NCBI RefSeq assembly: GCF_031457275.1
Contig: NZ_JAVDWH010000001.1
Coordinates: forward strand, 1,116,001 to 1,180,000
DNA length: 64,000 bases
Reading direction: 5' to 3'
DNA from: Aeromicrobium panaciterrae
Lineage (GTDB): Bacteria; Actinomycetota; Actinomycetes; Propionibacteriales; Nocardioidaceae
A model generated the notes under the pieces. That model was not told the DNA's origin and ran no database searches. It saw nothing but the letters and a program-made list of their open reading frames with translations. A program made the translations under genes and the position numbers. Shown here piece after piece: positions 16,303 through 25,469 of the stretch; within the stretch, counting starts at the first letter, position 1, and the number at the start of each line of letters is the position of its first letter.

Positions 16303-17100
16303 ATGTCTCTTCCTGAGCCGGGCCCAGACCGTACGGCGGTGGTCACCGGAGCGTCGTCCGGGATCGGCGCCATGATCGCTCGAGAGTTGTCGCGACGTGG
16401 GCATCACGTCACGCTTGTTGCCCGATCTGCCGACAAGCTCGAAGCCCTTTCAACGGAGCTGGGCGATGCCGATGTGATCGCGATGGACCTGTCCGATCGA
16501 TCCAGCCGTGCCACGCTGCCCGAGATCGTCGGCAAGCAGGGCCGAGACATCGACATCCTGGTCAACAATGCAGGTCTGTCCACCCTCGGCGCTGTCAGCA
16601 AGTCCGACCCGACGGCAGAGATGAACATGATCGAGGTCGACGTCGTCGCCGTCGCCGATCTCTGCAGCCGAGTCCTTCCGGGCATGGTCGAGCGAGGACG
16701 GGGCGCAATCCTCAACGTTGCATCGACGGCTGCGTTCCAACCGCTGCCCGGACAGGCCGGGTACGGCGCAGGCAAAGCGTTTGTCCTCTCGTACACGCAG
16801 AGCCTCGCCGGTGAGCTGCGCGGCACCGGCGTCACGGCAACGACACTCTGTCCCGGACCCGTCCACACGGGGTTTGGCGAACGCGCTGGCTTCTCCAAGG
16901 AGGACGCCGAGGCTGCGCTTCCATCGGTGATGTGGGTGTCCGCCGAAGACGTGGCGAAAAGTGCGATAGACGGCATGGCCAAGGGGCGACTCGTGGTCAT
17001 CCCGGGCAAGGTCAACCGCGTCGCAGCCGCTCTGTCCCAAGTGACACCCAGGACGCTGCTGCTACCAGTCCTGTCGAAAGGTCACCCGGGGCTGCGCTGA
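16303..17100 (+). CDS. SDR family oxidoreductase
   Basis: 265 residues. TGASSGIG at about 15-22, NNAG at about 89-92, and YGAGK as the catalytic Tyr/Lys, with the Ser in VASTAA. The arginine after beta-2 (LVARSADKL) suggests NADP(H). The extended C-terminus (PGKVNRVAAALSQ ... LPVLSK) resembles the DltE/YqjQ-like short-chain dehydrogenases associated with lipid metabolism. It appears leaderless. Its stop overlaps the start of the following P450 (ATGA), so the two form an operon. Confidence 0.85.
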   Translation: MSLPEPGPDRTAVVTGASSGIGAMIARELSRRGHHVTLVARSADKLEALSTELGDADVIAMDLSDRSSRATLPEIVGKQGRDIDILVNNAGLSTLGAVSKSDPTAEMNMIEVDVVAVADLCSRVLPGMVERGRGAILNVASTAAFQPLPGQAGYGAGKAFVLSYTQSLAGELRGTGVTATTLCPGPVHTGFGERAGFSKEDAEAALPSVMWVSAEDVAKSAIDGMAKGRLVVIPGKVNRVAAALSQVTPRTLLLPVLSKGHPGLR

Positions 17101-18398
17101 TGCCGAGGAACCAGATCTCGCCCATGCCGCCCGTCGCTGAGGGCGTTGGACTCCCTTGGGACGTTCCGGTGGCCGATGCTGTCGCTGAACTGGCGGCGGC
17201 CAGGTCAGCATTCGGTGACACGTTCGTCGTGGACAGTGGCCGCGATCGCTACCTGTTCACGTTCACGCCAACCGGTGTGGAGTCGTTCTACGCGTTGCCT
17301 GAGGCCGATGCCAGCAAGGGTGTCGCGGACTATCTGATGCTGCGTCGCAAACTGCCCGATGAGATCTTCGACGGACGTAGGACGCTGCCCGGGACGCTGT
17401 TCCGCAAAGGCGACGTGGCGTCATACCTGATCAATCTGGAGTCTGCTCTAGAGGTTGAGATTGCGGAGCTACGGGAGTCCGGCAGCGTTGACGTGTTCGG
17501 ACTGACTCGCAGACTTGGACACCGTATGGGGCTGGCCTCGTGGGCGGGACCTGGTGCCGCAGAAGGCGAAACGTTTGAGGCTCTGGTCCGCGCCTTCGAT
17601 GCGCTGGACGGTGCCGACTCGTTCGTCCACCCCGATGCGATGCAGGCGGTCGCAGCGTCGGGCTATGCCAACGAGCGCGCTGCTTTGGCGGAGATCGTGG
17701 ATCTGTTGAGCGATGTCGTCACTGAGGGGAACGGTCACGTGCTGTTCGATCGGATTGCGTTGGCTTGGGCCGACGAACCAGATTCGGTCAGGCGTACGGG
17801 TATTGCCCACGACGTGGTGTTGATTCACATCGCGTCGATGTCCAACCTCGCGTCGGCCTTGGGGTGGGCCTTGGTCGACCTCGTTGAGAATCCATCCGCG
17901 GCTCAGCGTGTTCGCGCCGGAGACCAGGAACATGCCAGCCGGTGCGCGCTCGAGTCCATACGGTTGGCGCAACGCTCGATCATGGCACGCACGGTGCTTT
18001 CGCCGGTCGTGTTCGACGACGGCGAGATGACGTACGAAGTGGGCCATGGCACCACCATTGCGACTCTGCTTCCCCTGACCAATCGGACGCCCGAGCTTGG
18101 TCACGACATATGGGATCCCGAGCGCTGGGACCGGCATCGATTCACCGACACCGGTGGGCTGGGAAGCGCTCAACTGGTGACGTCATTCGGGCACGGCAAG
18201 CACTCGTGCCCGGCACAACCCTTCTCGCTCGCGGCCACGACCTTGACGATGACCAGGCTCCTGGCCACCTTCGATCTCTCGGCAGGGTGGTCGTCGTACC
18301 CGGTCCCGGTTCCCGCTCAAATCGGCGGAGTTGCTCGAGCTGATGACCCCTGCCCGATGGCCTATCGCAGGCTGAGCCGAGGCCATTCGGAAGACTAA
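17100..18398 (+). CDS. Cytochrome P450 with atypical I-helix
   Basis: 432 residues. The haem-binding loop FGHGKHSC (C370) and the K-helix ESIR identify a P450. Two family features are altered: the I-helix, normally AGxD/ETT, reads ASMSNL before ASALGW, so the acid-alcohol pair used for oxygen activation is missing; and CPAQ replaces CxG after the haem cysteine. This suggests unusual chemistry (isomerase, dehydratase or peroxygenase-like) or a relaxed enzyme. The start is ATG 17100 overlapping the SDR stop; the longer frame upstream is a shadow. No ferredoxin is adjacent. Confidence 0.85.
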   Translation: MPRNQISPMPPVAEGVGLPWDVPVADAVAELAAARSAFGDTFVVDSGRDRYLFTFTPTGVESFYALPEADASKGVADYLMLRRKLPDEIFDGRRTLPGTLFRKGDVASYLINLESALEVEIAELRESGSVDVFGLTRRLGHRMGLASWAGPGAAEGETFEALVRAFDALDGADSFVHPDAMQAVAASGYANERAALAEIVDLLSDVVTEGNGHVLFDRIALAWADEPDSVRRTGIAHDVVLIHIASMSNLASALGWALVDLVENPSAAQRVRAGDQEHASRCALESIRLAQRSIMARTVLSPVVFDDGEMTYEVGHGTTIATLLPLTNRTPELGHDIWDPERWDRHRFTDTGGLGSAQLVTSFGHGKHSCPAQPFSLAATTLTMTRLLATFDLSAGWSSYPVPVPAQIGGVARADDPCPMAYRRLSRGHSED

Positions 18399-18475
18399 GT
18401 AAATCGCGAGTACGGCGGGCCGTAGAGTCCGTGTCGTACATGCGCCGATGACCATTGGCGCGCCAAAGGAGGGGT

Positions 18476-19072
18476 ATGGGCCGACCGCAGGAGGTAGATG
18501 TCGACGCACTGCTTGCCCATGCGCGCGCAATCTGGGTCAAGGGTGGAATGTCGGCAGTGACGATCCGCGCGCTGAGCGAGCGGTCGGGTGTCTCCAACGG
18601 TGCGATCTACTATCACTTCGCGTCACGGGACGATCTCCTCGCCCAGGTCTGGGCCGCGGAGGCTACGGCGTTCAGAGCATTTCGAGCTGATCAGATCGAG
18701 GCCGCGCGTCGAAGTGGGAACCGCGAGGATGCAGCCGTCGCTGCCTCTCTGGCGACAGGAGGCTATGCCGACGTCGATGGCGCGGCCGCGCGGGTGCTGG
18801 TGGCCAGTCGTCCGGACGCGGTGAGTTCGGATGGTGTTCCGAGTCAGCTGGTCAAGGAGTTGAGCCGTCACCGTGCGCTCACCGATGGGTTGGTTGGCGA
18901 CCTCGCAGCGGAGGTATGGGATCGAAGCGACGAAGTCGCGCAAAAGTTGATGCGCAATTGCGTGGTCGACATTCCGGCGCGAATCTTCATGAGCGCCGGC
19001 AATGATCCGCTGGCCCGCTACGCGATCGAGCAAGCCGTACGAGGAGTGCTGGCGGCCGGGCCTCCGAACTAG
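18476..19072 (+). CDS. TetR family regulator
   Basis: 198 residues with an N-terminal helix-turn-helix at about residues 20-60: TIRALSERSGVSNGAIYYHF, then ASRDDLLAQVW. The ATG at 18476 follows AAAGGAGGGG; the TTG 7 codons upstream has no SD. It lies downstream of the SDR-P450 pair on the same strand, with a 77-base spacer, and may control them or the convergent esterase. No clear palindrome was found in its spacer. Confidence 0.85.
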   Translation: MGRPQEVDVDALLAHARAIWVKGGMSAVTIRALSERSGVSNGAIYYHFASRDDLLAQVWAAEATAFRAFRADQIEAARRSGNREDAAVAASLATGGYADVDGAAARVLVASRPDAVSSDGVPSQLVKELSRHRALTDGLVGDLAAEVWDRSDEVAQKLMRNCVVDIPARIFMSAGNDPLARYAIEQAVRGVLAAGPPN

Positions 19073-19075
19073 CTC

Positions 19076-19972
19076 TTAGGCCAGCAGCTTTGCGATGGCC
19101 TTCCTGGCTTTGGTTGCCTCGGGGATCAGCCGGAAGATCGGGTACACGTGTTGCATCCCGGGTGCCTCGACGTACGTGATTTCTCCTCCGGCGGCACGAA
19201 CGCGTTCGACGAGCTGGCGTGAGTCTGTGGCCACGACATCGTGTGAGCCCGTGAAGACGTGCATCGGGGGCAACCCGGAGAAGTCGCCGAATAGCGGACT
19301 CACCCGTGGGTTTTCGAGTGGGAGATCGCCCGCGTAGACCTGTGCCGCAGCCAGGAGGTAGTCGCGACGCATCATGAGGTCGTGCGGCGCAATCGTGGCC
19401 TGGTCCGGGTGGGTCATTGCGAGGTCGAGCCATGGCGCCAACAGGATCAGCCGAGCGGGCAGTACGTCGCCTGCATCGCGCAGGTTTTGGGCGGCGGCGA
19501 CTGCGATGGTGCCTCCCGCCGAGTCGCCGAGGACGCTGACATTCGCAGCGCCGAACTCCTCGACGGCGTTGCGAATGACGTCGCATGCGCTGGCGACAGT
19601 CGTTACTGCGGTGGCTTGGGGCGCGAGGGCGTAAATCGGAACAAGGCAGGTGCTGCCGCTGCGCCGTACGAGCTCCATCACGAGCCGCCATTGGCCGGAG
19701 CCGATCTCGCTGATGAAGGAGCCGCCGTGCACGTACACAAAGCTCCGCGGAGCAGGGTTCTGCTGAGGTGTCAGGCGGTAGACGAGGGTGGCTCCGACGT
19801 ACTGCGTGGAGATGTCGATCCCGCTGGACACTTTGTCGGTCGGAGGTTCGTACGGATCGGGGTGCTGCTGCTTGACTCTGATGTACTCGGCGACGGTTTC
19901 GATGCGACCGCCCTTGGCGATCCTCCGCCGAAGGACCGAGTGGAAGAGCAACGTACGCAGATCCAACTTCAT
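19076..19972 (-). CDS. Alpha/beta hydrolase, HSL family esterase
   Basis: 298 residues of the hormone-sensitive-lipase group: oxyanion motif HGGSF, nucleophile elbow GDSAGG (Ser), acid in the SHDVVATDS region and His in the MQHVYP region. Such enzymes cleave short acyl esters of lipids, steroids or drugs. Single gene, convergent with TetR (stops 4 bases apart) and divergent from arr. Confidence 0.85.
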   Translation of the reverse strand: MKLDLRTLLFHSVLRRRIAKGGRIETVAEYIRVKQQHPDPYEPPTDKVSSGIDISTQYVGATLVYRLTPQQNPAPRSFVYVHGGSFISEIGSGQWRLVMELVRRSGSTCLVPIYALAPQATAVTTVASACDVIRNAVEEFGAANVSVLGDSAGGTIAVAAAQNLRDAGDVLPARLILLAPWLDLAMTHPDQATIAPHDLMMRRDYLLAAAQVYAGDLPLENPRVSPLFGDFSGLPPMHVFTGSHDVVATDSRQLVERVRAAGGEITYVEAPGMQHVYPIFRLIPEATKARKAIAKLLA

Positions 19973-20045
19973 TGAGCCATCAGATCACGCGACCACCCGT
20001 GTGTACGTGCCCGGATAGTCTCGAGACCTAGTCCAGGGGGTGCGT

Positions 20046-20465
20046 ATGCCAACGCCATTTGAAGTCCATGAGTCCGGCGCGCTGCTTCACGGGACGAAGG
20101 CGGACCTCACGGTCGGGGATCTGCTGGTGCCTGGGCGCGAATCGAATTTCGAATCCGGGCGGATCATGAACCACATTTACGTGACCGAGACGCTGGACGC
20201 GGCGGCGTGGGGTGCTGAGATGGCGGCGGGCGAAGGTCCGGGCCGGATCTACATCGTCGAGGCCACTGGCGAGCTCGAGGACGATCCGAACGTGACCGAC
20301 AAGAAGCTCCCCGGCAATCCGACCCGGTCCTACCGGAGCCGCCAGCCCGTGAAAATCGTCGGCGAGCTCCTCGACTGGGAGGGACATACGCCCGAACAGA
20401 TTCAGGGAATGCGGGACGGCCTGGCCAGGATGCAGCGTGAGGGTACGGCGGTCATCTACGACTGA
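20046..20465 (+). CDS. arr: Rifampin ADP-ribosyltransferase Arr
   Basis: 139 residues matching the Arr family from end to end. It transfers ADP-ribose from NAD to the C23 hydroxyl of rifamycins, inactivating them. Recognisable segments are PFEVHESGALLHGTKADL, GRESNFESGRIMNHIYVTET and NPTRSYRSRQPVKI; the H-Y-D type NAD-binding residues are present. ATG 20046 has AGGGGG 5 bases upstream. It is a chromosomal single gene, as in mycobacteria and other actinobacteria, with no integron or transposon around it. Confidence 0.95.
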   Translation: MPTPFEVHESGALLHGTKADLTVGDLLVPGRESNFESGRIMNHIYVTETLDAAAWGAEMAAGEGPGRIYIVEATGELEDDPNVTDKKLPGNPTRSYRSRQPVKIVGELLDWEGHTPEQIQGMRDGLARMQREGTAVIYD

Positions 20466-20490
20466 ACGGCTGATGTGGTTTGCTGTCGTC

Positions 20491-20979
20491 GTGGAAAACG
20501 AGAACATGTTGCAGTCCGCCTTTGATCGCTATCTCACCAAGGTCGAGGAAATCTGCGAGACCAAGGACTGGTCGGCCTTCGCCGACATGTTCACGGAGGA
20601 CGCCACCTACTGCGAGCACGCCTACGGCGACTTCAACGGCCGTGAGGAGATCCGGCCGTGGATCATCAAGACGATGACGACGTTCCCGGGTAGCGAGATG
20701 ATCGGCTTTCCGACGGCGTGGTCAGTGCTTGATGTGCCGACCAACCGGGTCATCTGCGACATCCGCAACATCATGCGCGATCCCGGCGACGGCTCGGTGC
20801 ACGAAGCCTCGAACATCACGATCCTGACGTTCGATGACGACGGCAACCTGATCCGCGAAGAGGACATCTACAACCCGCAGAAGTTTGCCGACATGACGCG
20901 CGACTGGTGCCGCGTGGCTGACGCCCACGGGAACCTGAGCGACATCGGCAAGAAGATGCTCGCCGCTCTCGGTGGCTAG
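20491..20979 (+). CDS. NTF2-like (SnoaL/ketosteroid-isomerase fold) protein
   Basis: About 162 residues with the NTF2 cone-fold pattern: helix AFDRYLTKVEEICETKDW, then FADMFTEDATYCEHAYGDF with the acidic/aromatic pocket residues, and later strands NRVICDIRNIMRDPGDG. Members act as isomerases, dehydratases or binding proteins for steroid-like or polyketide ligands. Start is uncertain: GTG 20491, ATG 20473 or ATG 20506; none has a strong SD. It is followed 9 bases later by the DUF1801 gene. Confidence 0.75.
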   Translation: MENENMLQSAFDRYLTKVEEICETKDWSAFADMFTEDATYCEHAYGDFNGREEIRPWIIKTMTTFPGSEMIGFPTAWSVLDVPTNRVICDIRNIMRDPGDGSVHEASNITILTFDDDGNLIREEDIYNPQKFADMTRDWCRVADAHGNLSDIGKKMLAALGG

Positions 20980-20982
20980 AGT
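20977..20982 (+). promoter_or_regulatory. Leaderless -10 box of the 20989 gene
   Basis: TAGAGT, containing the stop codon of the preceding gene, then TGGTCC and ATG 20989. Confidence 0.5.
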
Positions 20983-20988
20983 TGGTCC

Positions 20989-21327
20989 ATGGCTGATTGG
21001 CGAAGTACGACCGTTGACTCCCTGCGTCACCTGATCCACGAGGCGGCTCCGGGCGTGACCGAAGAGGTCAAGTGGGTCAAAGCATCGAACCCAGACGGAG
21101 TGCCGACGTTCTCACTGTCGGGGCTGATCTGCACGGTCGAGACCTACAAGGACAAGGTCAAGGTGACGTTCGCCAAGGGCGCGTCACTCCCTGATCCCGC
21201 CGGGCTCTTCAATGCCAGCATGGATGCAGGCACGCGTCGAGCCATCGACATCTCCGAGAGCGACATGCTCGATGAGACTGCGTTCGGCGAGCTCATCAAG
21301 AGCGCCGTAGCACTGAACGAGAGCTAG
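20989..21327 (+). CDS. DUF1801-family small protein
   Basis: 112 residues resembling the DUF1801/YdhG-like fold: LRHLIHEAAPGVTEEVKW, then VPTFSLSGLICTVETYKDKV and a C-terminal helix. The fold is iron-chaperone/frataxin-like in structure but the function is unknown. Possibly leaderless (TAGAGT 6 bases upstream). Confidence 0.7.
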   Translation: MADWRSTTVDSLRHLIHEAAPGVTEEVKWVKASNPDGVPTFSLSGLICTVETYKDKVKVTFAKGASLPDPAGLFNASMDAGTRRAIDISESDMLDETAFGELIKSAVALNES

Positions 21328-21331
21328 AGGC

Positions 21332-21916
21332 TCACGCGACGTTGCGCATGATGACCGCAACCGTGTCGACGAGGTGGTCGCCGAGCTTGTCGTAGCCGAA
21401 GACCCCCATCCCCGATTGCATCAGCGCGCCGGTCATGGCAAACGACAGCGTCATCACGACCTGCGCGGGAAGCCGCGCATCGGGCCCGACGGCGTTGTGG
21501 AACTGACCAACGCACCACAGGCCGATATCTGCTCGTATGCGGTGAACTTCGGGGTCTCCAGCCAACAGGGCCTTGTGTACGGCCGCGGTGAGCTCGGGAA
21601 CCCCAGCGACGACATCGGACAGATGTCGTACGAGCTCCTGCAGACGGCCCGTCGGAGTCGGCGACTTCAGCCCGATGACGCCCTGCTGCTCGATCACGCG
21701 CCAGAAGAGCTCCGCGAACAGGTGATCCTTCGATGAGAAGTACGTGTAGACGGTCGCGGGCGAGACTCCAGCACGTTGGCCGACGGCGCGCATCGCGAGG
21801 TCTTCGTGCCCGACCTCCCTCAGCAAAGCCATGGCCTCGGAGTAGAGCCGCTCGACCGTTGCGGCCTGTTTGTCGTTCAGACCGCGACGTGGAACCGAGA
21901 CGGGACGGTTGGTCAT
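21332..21916 (-). CDS. TetR family regulator of the Liv-type operon
   Basis: 194 residues, HTH at about 30-70 (MRAVGQRAGVSPATVYTYF, SSKDHLFAELF). It starts at ATG 21916, 16 bases after the stop of the ABC ATPase gene, so it is the last gene of that operon. Its N-terminal domain closely resembles the TetR at 33874-34473, so the two are paralogues and may see related operators (see 26796-26810). The longer frame upstream is a shadow of the ATPase gene. Confidence 0.85.
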   Translation of the reverse strand: MTNRPVSVPRRGLNDKQAATVERLYSEAMALLREVGHEDLAMRAVGQRAGVSPATVYTYFSSKDHLFAELFWRVIEQQGVIGLKSPTPTGRLQELVRHLSDVVAGVPELTAAVHKALLAGDPEVHRIRADIGLWCVGQFHNAVGPDARLPAQVVMTLSFAMTGALMQSGMGVFGYDKLGDHLVDTVAVIMRNVA

Positions 21917-21932
21917 ACGAAGCTGCGGCCCG

Positions 21933-22688
21933 TCATGAGATCGAGCCGCCCAGATAAGCCGACTCCAACAGCGTCGGATCCGCGGCGAGCTCCGCCGCTG
22001 TGCGATCCAGGACGACTTCGCCGTGAACGAGCACGATGGCGCGATCGGCCACCTCGAGCGCGAGATGCACGTGCTGCTCGACCAGCACCACGACGGCACC
22101 GGTGTCTTTTGCGACTCGTCGAACCATCGGCATCAGTTCTTCGACAATGATCGGCGCGAGTCCCATCGACATCTCGTCCAGGAGCAGTACGCGGGGCTCC
22201 TGCATGAGCGCACGAGCAACTGCGAGCATCTGCTGCTCACCGCCCGACAGGTGACCAGCCGCCAGCTTGCGGCGGACAGCCAAGGCGGGGAAGCGATCGA
22301 ATGCGCCGTCGACTGTGGTGCGATGGCGTCCGCGTGCGGCGAGGAGGTTCTCCTCGACCGTGAGTGCGGTGAACAGTGCGCGGTCATCGGGCACCAGGAC
22401 GATCCCGGCGTCGGACGCGTCGGCCGGCCGGCCGTTCTTGACCGTGAGACCGCCAACGCTGACACTTCCCGACTGAGCGGGCAGCAGGCCGGAGAGTGTG
22501 TTGAGCAGGGTTGTCTTGCCTGCTCCGTTCGGACCGAGCACTGCGACAACCGAACCGCCAGGCGCGGCGAGATCGAACTGGCGGACCACTTCGATGTTGC
22601 CGTAGCCAGCCTTGACCCCGGTGCACACCAGCAGGTCTTCAGCCGACCCAGATGTGTGGCCTGTCTGATTCTCGGCGATCGTCGTCAT
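21933..22688 (-). CDS. Branched-chain-type ABC transporter ATPase (LivF-like)
   Basis: 251 residues. Walker A GPNGAGKTTL, Q-loop region, signature LSGGEQQML, Walker B VLLLDEMSMGL, and switch His in VEQHVHLALEVADRA. The short form without the LivG C-terminal extension fits LivF. It is the second ATPase of the importer; the other is fused to the permeases. The start overlaps the stop of the fusion gene by four bases. Confidence 0.88.
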   Translation of the reverse strand: MTTIAENQTGHTSGSAEDLLVCTGVKAGYGNIEVVRQFDLAAPGGSVVAVLGPNGAGKTTLLNTLSGLLPAQSGSVSVGGLTVKNGRPADASDAGIVLVPDDRALFTALTVEENLLAARGRHRTTVDGAFDRFPALAVRRKLAAGHLSGGEQQMLAVARALMQEPRVLLLDEMSMGLAPIIVEELMPMVRRVAKDTGAVVVLVEQHVHLALEVADRAIVLVHGEVVLDRTAAELAADPTLLESAYLGGSIS

Positions 22689-25411
22689 GAGACAACCTCC
22701 TGCTCGGCGTGGGCTGATCCGAGGTATGCCTCGGCGACCCGGGAGTCAGCGCGAATCTCTGACGGGATGGCGTGCGCGATGACCTCTCCGAAGTTGAGGA
22801 CGTAGATGTCGTCGCACAAGTTGAGAACCAGGTGCATGTCGTGGTCGATCAGCAGGATCGTCACGCCGCTGTCGCGGATCTTGCGGAGTCGCACTCCCAG
22901 CCACTGGCTCTCTCGGCTGTCGAGGCCACCTGCGGGTTCATCGAGCATGAGGACCTTCGGGTTGCCGATCAGTGCTCGTGCAATCGAGACAAGCTGACGA
23001 CGTCCCTGCGACAACTCGGCGACCGGCAGATCGGCGACCTCGGCCAGGCCGAGAAGCTCGAGAGTCTCATCGACCGTACGAGCAGTTCTCCCGTGCGCCG
23101 CTGATGCGCCGACGATGACGTTCTCGTGGACCGACAGGTCTTCGTACAGTTCGGCGTGCTGGAACGTGCGCCCCAAGGCGTTGCGCACGCGCTGGTGCGG
23201 TGCCTGACCCTTGAGGTCCGTTCCGTCGAGCTTGATGGTGCCGGTGCTCGGAGTGAACCCCGACAACGCGTCGAGCAGGGTTGTCTTGCCTGCGCCGTTG
23301 GGTCCGATCAGTCCGACGATCGTTCCCTCTCGAACGTCAAGGTCGACACCGCTGACGGCGACGACGCCGCCGTATCGAACGCCCAGGTTGCGAGCCTCCA
23401 GTACGACCTCTCCGCCGCGGACGGGCTCGAGCGCAATCAAGTCCCCATCCAGGGGCTCGGAGGCAGCAGTGATCGGAGCCTTGTCGCGGCGCCGTTTCTG
23501 CAGTCGCTCATGAATTGGCCCGACGACACCCTCGGGATTGCCGATCAAGGTGAGGATCAGACCGAGGCCTGCGATGACCGCGAACCACTCGCCGCTGAGT
23601 CCGCCGACCTTGTTGAGGATCAGCGGAACCATGCCGCCGATGCCGATGAGACCGGCCGTGACGCCACCCGAAATGCTGGTGATGCCCGCGAGGTAGGCCG
23701 TCGCAAACAATGTCAGGCCGATGAACGTGGAGAAGCTGACGAACGTGACGTTGCCCTGGAAGTAGGCCAGCATCGATCCGCCAAGGCCGGCAATGAACGA
23801 GCCGATCGCAAACGCGATGAGCTTGACCCGTACGACGGCCACACCCGCACCGGCTGCCGATCGTTCGTTGGCGCGTACGGCGAGCATCTGCGACCCGAGA
23901 CGTGACATACGCAGCTTGGCGACAGCCACTCCGACCAGCACAAGAACGGTGAGGACCAGCAGGCCGAACTGCACGCGTGGGTAGTCGAGACCAACGCGGG
24001 ATCGGAGATCGAGTCCGAAGAGCGTGGGTCCCGTGACGTCCTTGCCGGAGCTGCCGACGAAGTCGGAGTTGGCAAACCAGAATGCTTCGAGTGCGACGGC
24101 GGTCGCGAGGGTGACGATGGCGACGGGAAGACCTCGTACGCGAAGTGCCGGAAGACCCACGATCACGCCGACGACCGACGCAACGACGGCTGCGATGAGC
24201 GGGGCGAGGGGAAATGGAACTCCCCAACTGTCCGTGAGCGTTGCGAGCGAGAACCCTGCGACTCCAGCGAGCGTGAGCTGCGCAAAGGACACCTGGCCGG
24301 CATAGCCGGTGACCACGACGAGAGACAGCGAGATGATCGCGAAGATCAAGCTGGTGATCAGGGCGACGAGCCAGTCGCCGCTGAAGAGGAATATCGCTGC
24401 GACTCCGACGACCGAACTGACCAGAGTTGGCAGCGCGATCGACTGCGGACGTGGAGCGCGGCCAAGGGATGCCCGCAGGTTGAGGCCTCGGCTCGGCAGT
24501 GGCTTCGCGCGGGCGACGAGAACAAACAGGATCAGGAGGAGGACTACCAGCTCACTGCGACCTGAGGTTGGGAGCCAGGTCCACGTACCGGCGAGGTAGG
24601 TCAGGTCCGACTGCACCATTCCGATCGCGATACCGGCCACGACGGCAGGCAGGATGCGGTCGAATCCCGCTACGACGGCCGCGGCAAGTGCGGGGACGAT
24701 CAGCAGGGTGAACGAGTTGGGGGTGAGCGGCAGGATCGGCGAGATCAGGATGCCGGCCAGTGCCGCGACGGCACCGGAGATCATCCAGTTGGCGGCGGCG
24801 ATCCGGTCAGGCTTGATGCCGCTGACGTACGCGCCCTTCTCGGTGTTGGCTGCTGCTCTAGTCAGCAGCCCGAAGCGTGTGAACCGGTATGCGGCGGCAA
24901 GGGCAGCCGCGATCGCCACGACGATGAGCGCGAACCAGACGCGGTCACTCGTGACGTTGACGCCGGCGACCTTCCAGGAATCCACCGGAAGGATGGGCTG
25001 TGTCTGTACGCCGTCAACGCCGATTCGGAGTGTGAACATGCCGGAAAGCACAAGCATCACGCCGATGGAGGCGACGGCCTTGCCGACGGGCGGCACATCG
25101 CGCAGTGGGCGGAAGACGAGCAGGTAAATCAGCAAGCCCGTGAAGGCACAGATTGCCACGGAGATGGCCGCGGCAGGCACGAAGCCCAGCTCGGTGCCCA
25201 GGTCCACGCTCTTCGGGAAGCCCGGGACGGGTATCAAGAACTCCCCGCGACGGAGGAACGCGTACGTGTACGCGCCCAGCAGTGCGAGTGTTCCGGAACT
25301 GAAGTTGATGACGCCGCTGGAGCGGTAGGTCACCACCAGGGTCAGGGCTAGGGCTGCGTAGATCGCGCCGTTGGCAAGGCCGAACAACAAGAAAAGAATG
25401 TGCTGATCCAT
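22685..25411 (-). CDS. Fused LivH-LivM-LivG permease/permease/ATPase
   Basis: A 908-residue single polypeptide. Residues 1 to about 300 are a LivH-type permease (NGAIYAALALTLVVTYR, NFSSGTLALLGAY); about 310-620 a LivM-type permease (VTGYAGQVSFAQLTLAGVAG, GLPALRVRGLPVAIVTLA); about 650-905 a LivG-type ATPase (GPNGAGKTTLLDAL, signature LSQGRRQLVSIA, Walker B VLMLDEPAGGL, DHDMHLVLNLC). These are usually three genes. The signature has LSQG instead of LSGG. The ATG at 25411 follows GGGAGGGAG. It imports an unknown ligand; the context suggests a hydrophobic acid or degradation product rather than an amino acid. Confidence 0.92.
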   Translation of the reverse strand: MDQHILFLLFGLANGAIYAALALTLVVTYRSSGVINFSSGTLALLGAYTYAFLRRGEFLIPVPGFPKSVDLGTELGFVPAAAISVAICAFTGLLIYLLVFRPLRDVPPVGKAVASIGVMLVLSGMFTLRIGVDGVQTQPILPVDSWKVAGVNVTSDRVWFALIVVAIAAALAAAYRFTRFGLLTRAAANTEKGAYVSGIKPDRIAAANWMISGAVAALAGILISPILPLTPNSFTLLIVPALAAAVVAGFDRILPAVVAGIAIGMVQSDLTYLAGTWTWLPTSGRSELVVLLLILFVLVARAKPLPSRGLNLRASLGRAPRPQSIALPTLVSSVVGVAAIFLFSGDWLVALITSLIFAIISLSLVVVTGYAGQVSFAQLTLAGVAGFSLATLTDSWGVPFPLAPLIAAVVASVVGVIVGLPALRVRGLPVAIVTLATAVALEAFWFANSDFVGSSGKDVTGPTLFGLDLRSRVGLDYPRVQFGLLVLTVLVLVGVAVAKLRMSRLGSQMLAVRANERSAAGAGVAVVRVKLIAFAIGSFIAGLGGSMLAYFQGNVTFVSFSTFIGLTLFATAYLAGITSISGGVTAGLIGIGGMVPLILNKVGGLSGEWFAVIAGLGLILTLIGNPEGVVGPIHERLQKRRRDKAPITAASEPLDGDLIALEPVRGGEVVLEARNLGVRYGGVVAVSGVDLDVREGTIVGLIGPNGAGKTTLLDALSGFTPSTGTIKLDGTDLKGQAPHQRVRNALGRTFQHAELYEDLSVHENVIVGASAAHGRTARTVDETLELLGLAEVADLPVAELSQGRRQLVSIARALIGNPKVLMLDEPAGGLDSRESQWLGVRLRKIRDSGVTILLIDHDMHLVLNLCDDIYVLNFGEVIAHAIPSEIRADSRVAEAYLGSAHAEQEVVS

Positions 25412-25469
25412 TGGGGCTCCCTCCCCTGAGCAAGGGTGGACCGGACCGAAGTCCGGTCCACCCGCTGCA

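Noticed and set aside
18455..18475. TTG 18455 as start of the TetR gene
   Set aside because: ATG 18476 has a strong AAAGGAGGGG immediately upstream; the TTG has none.
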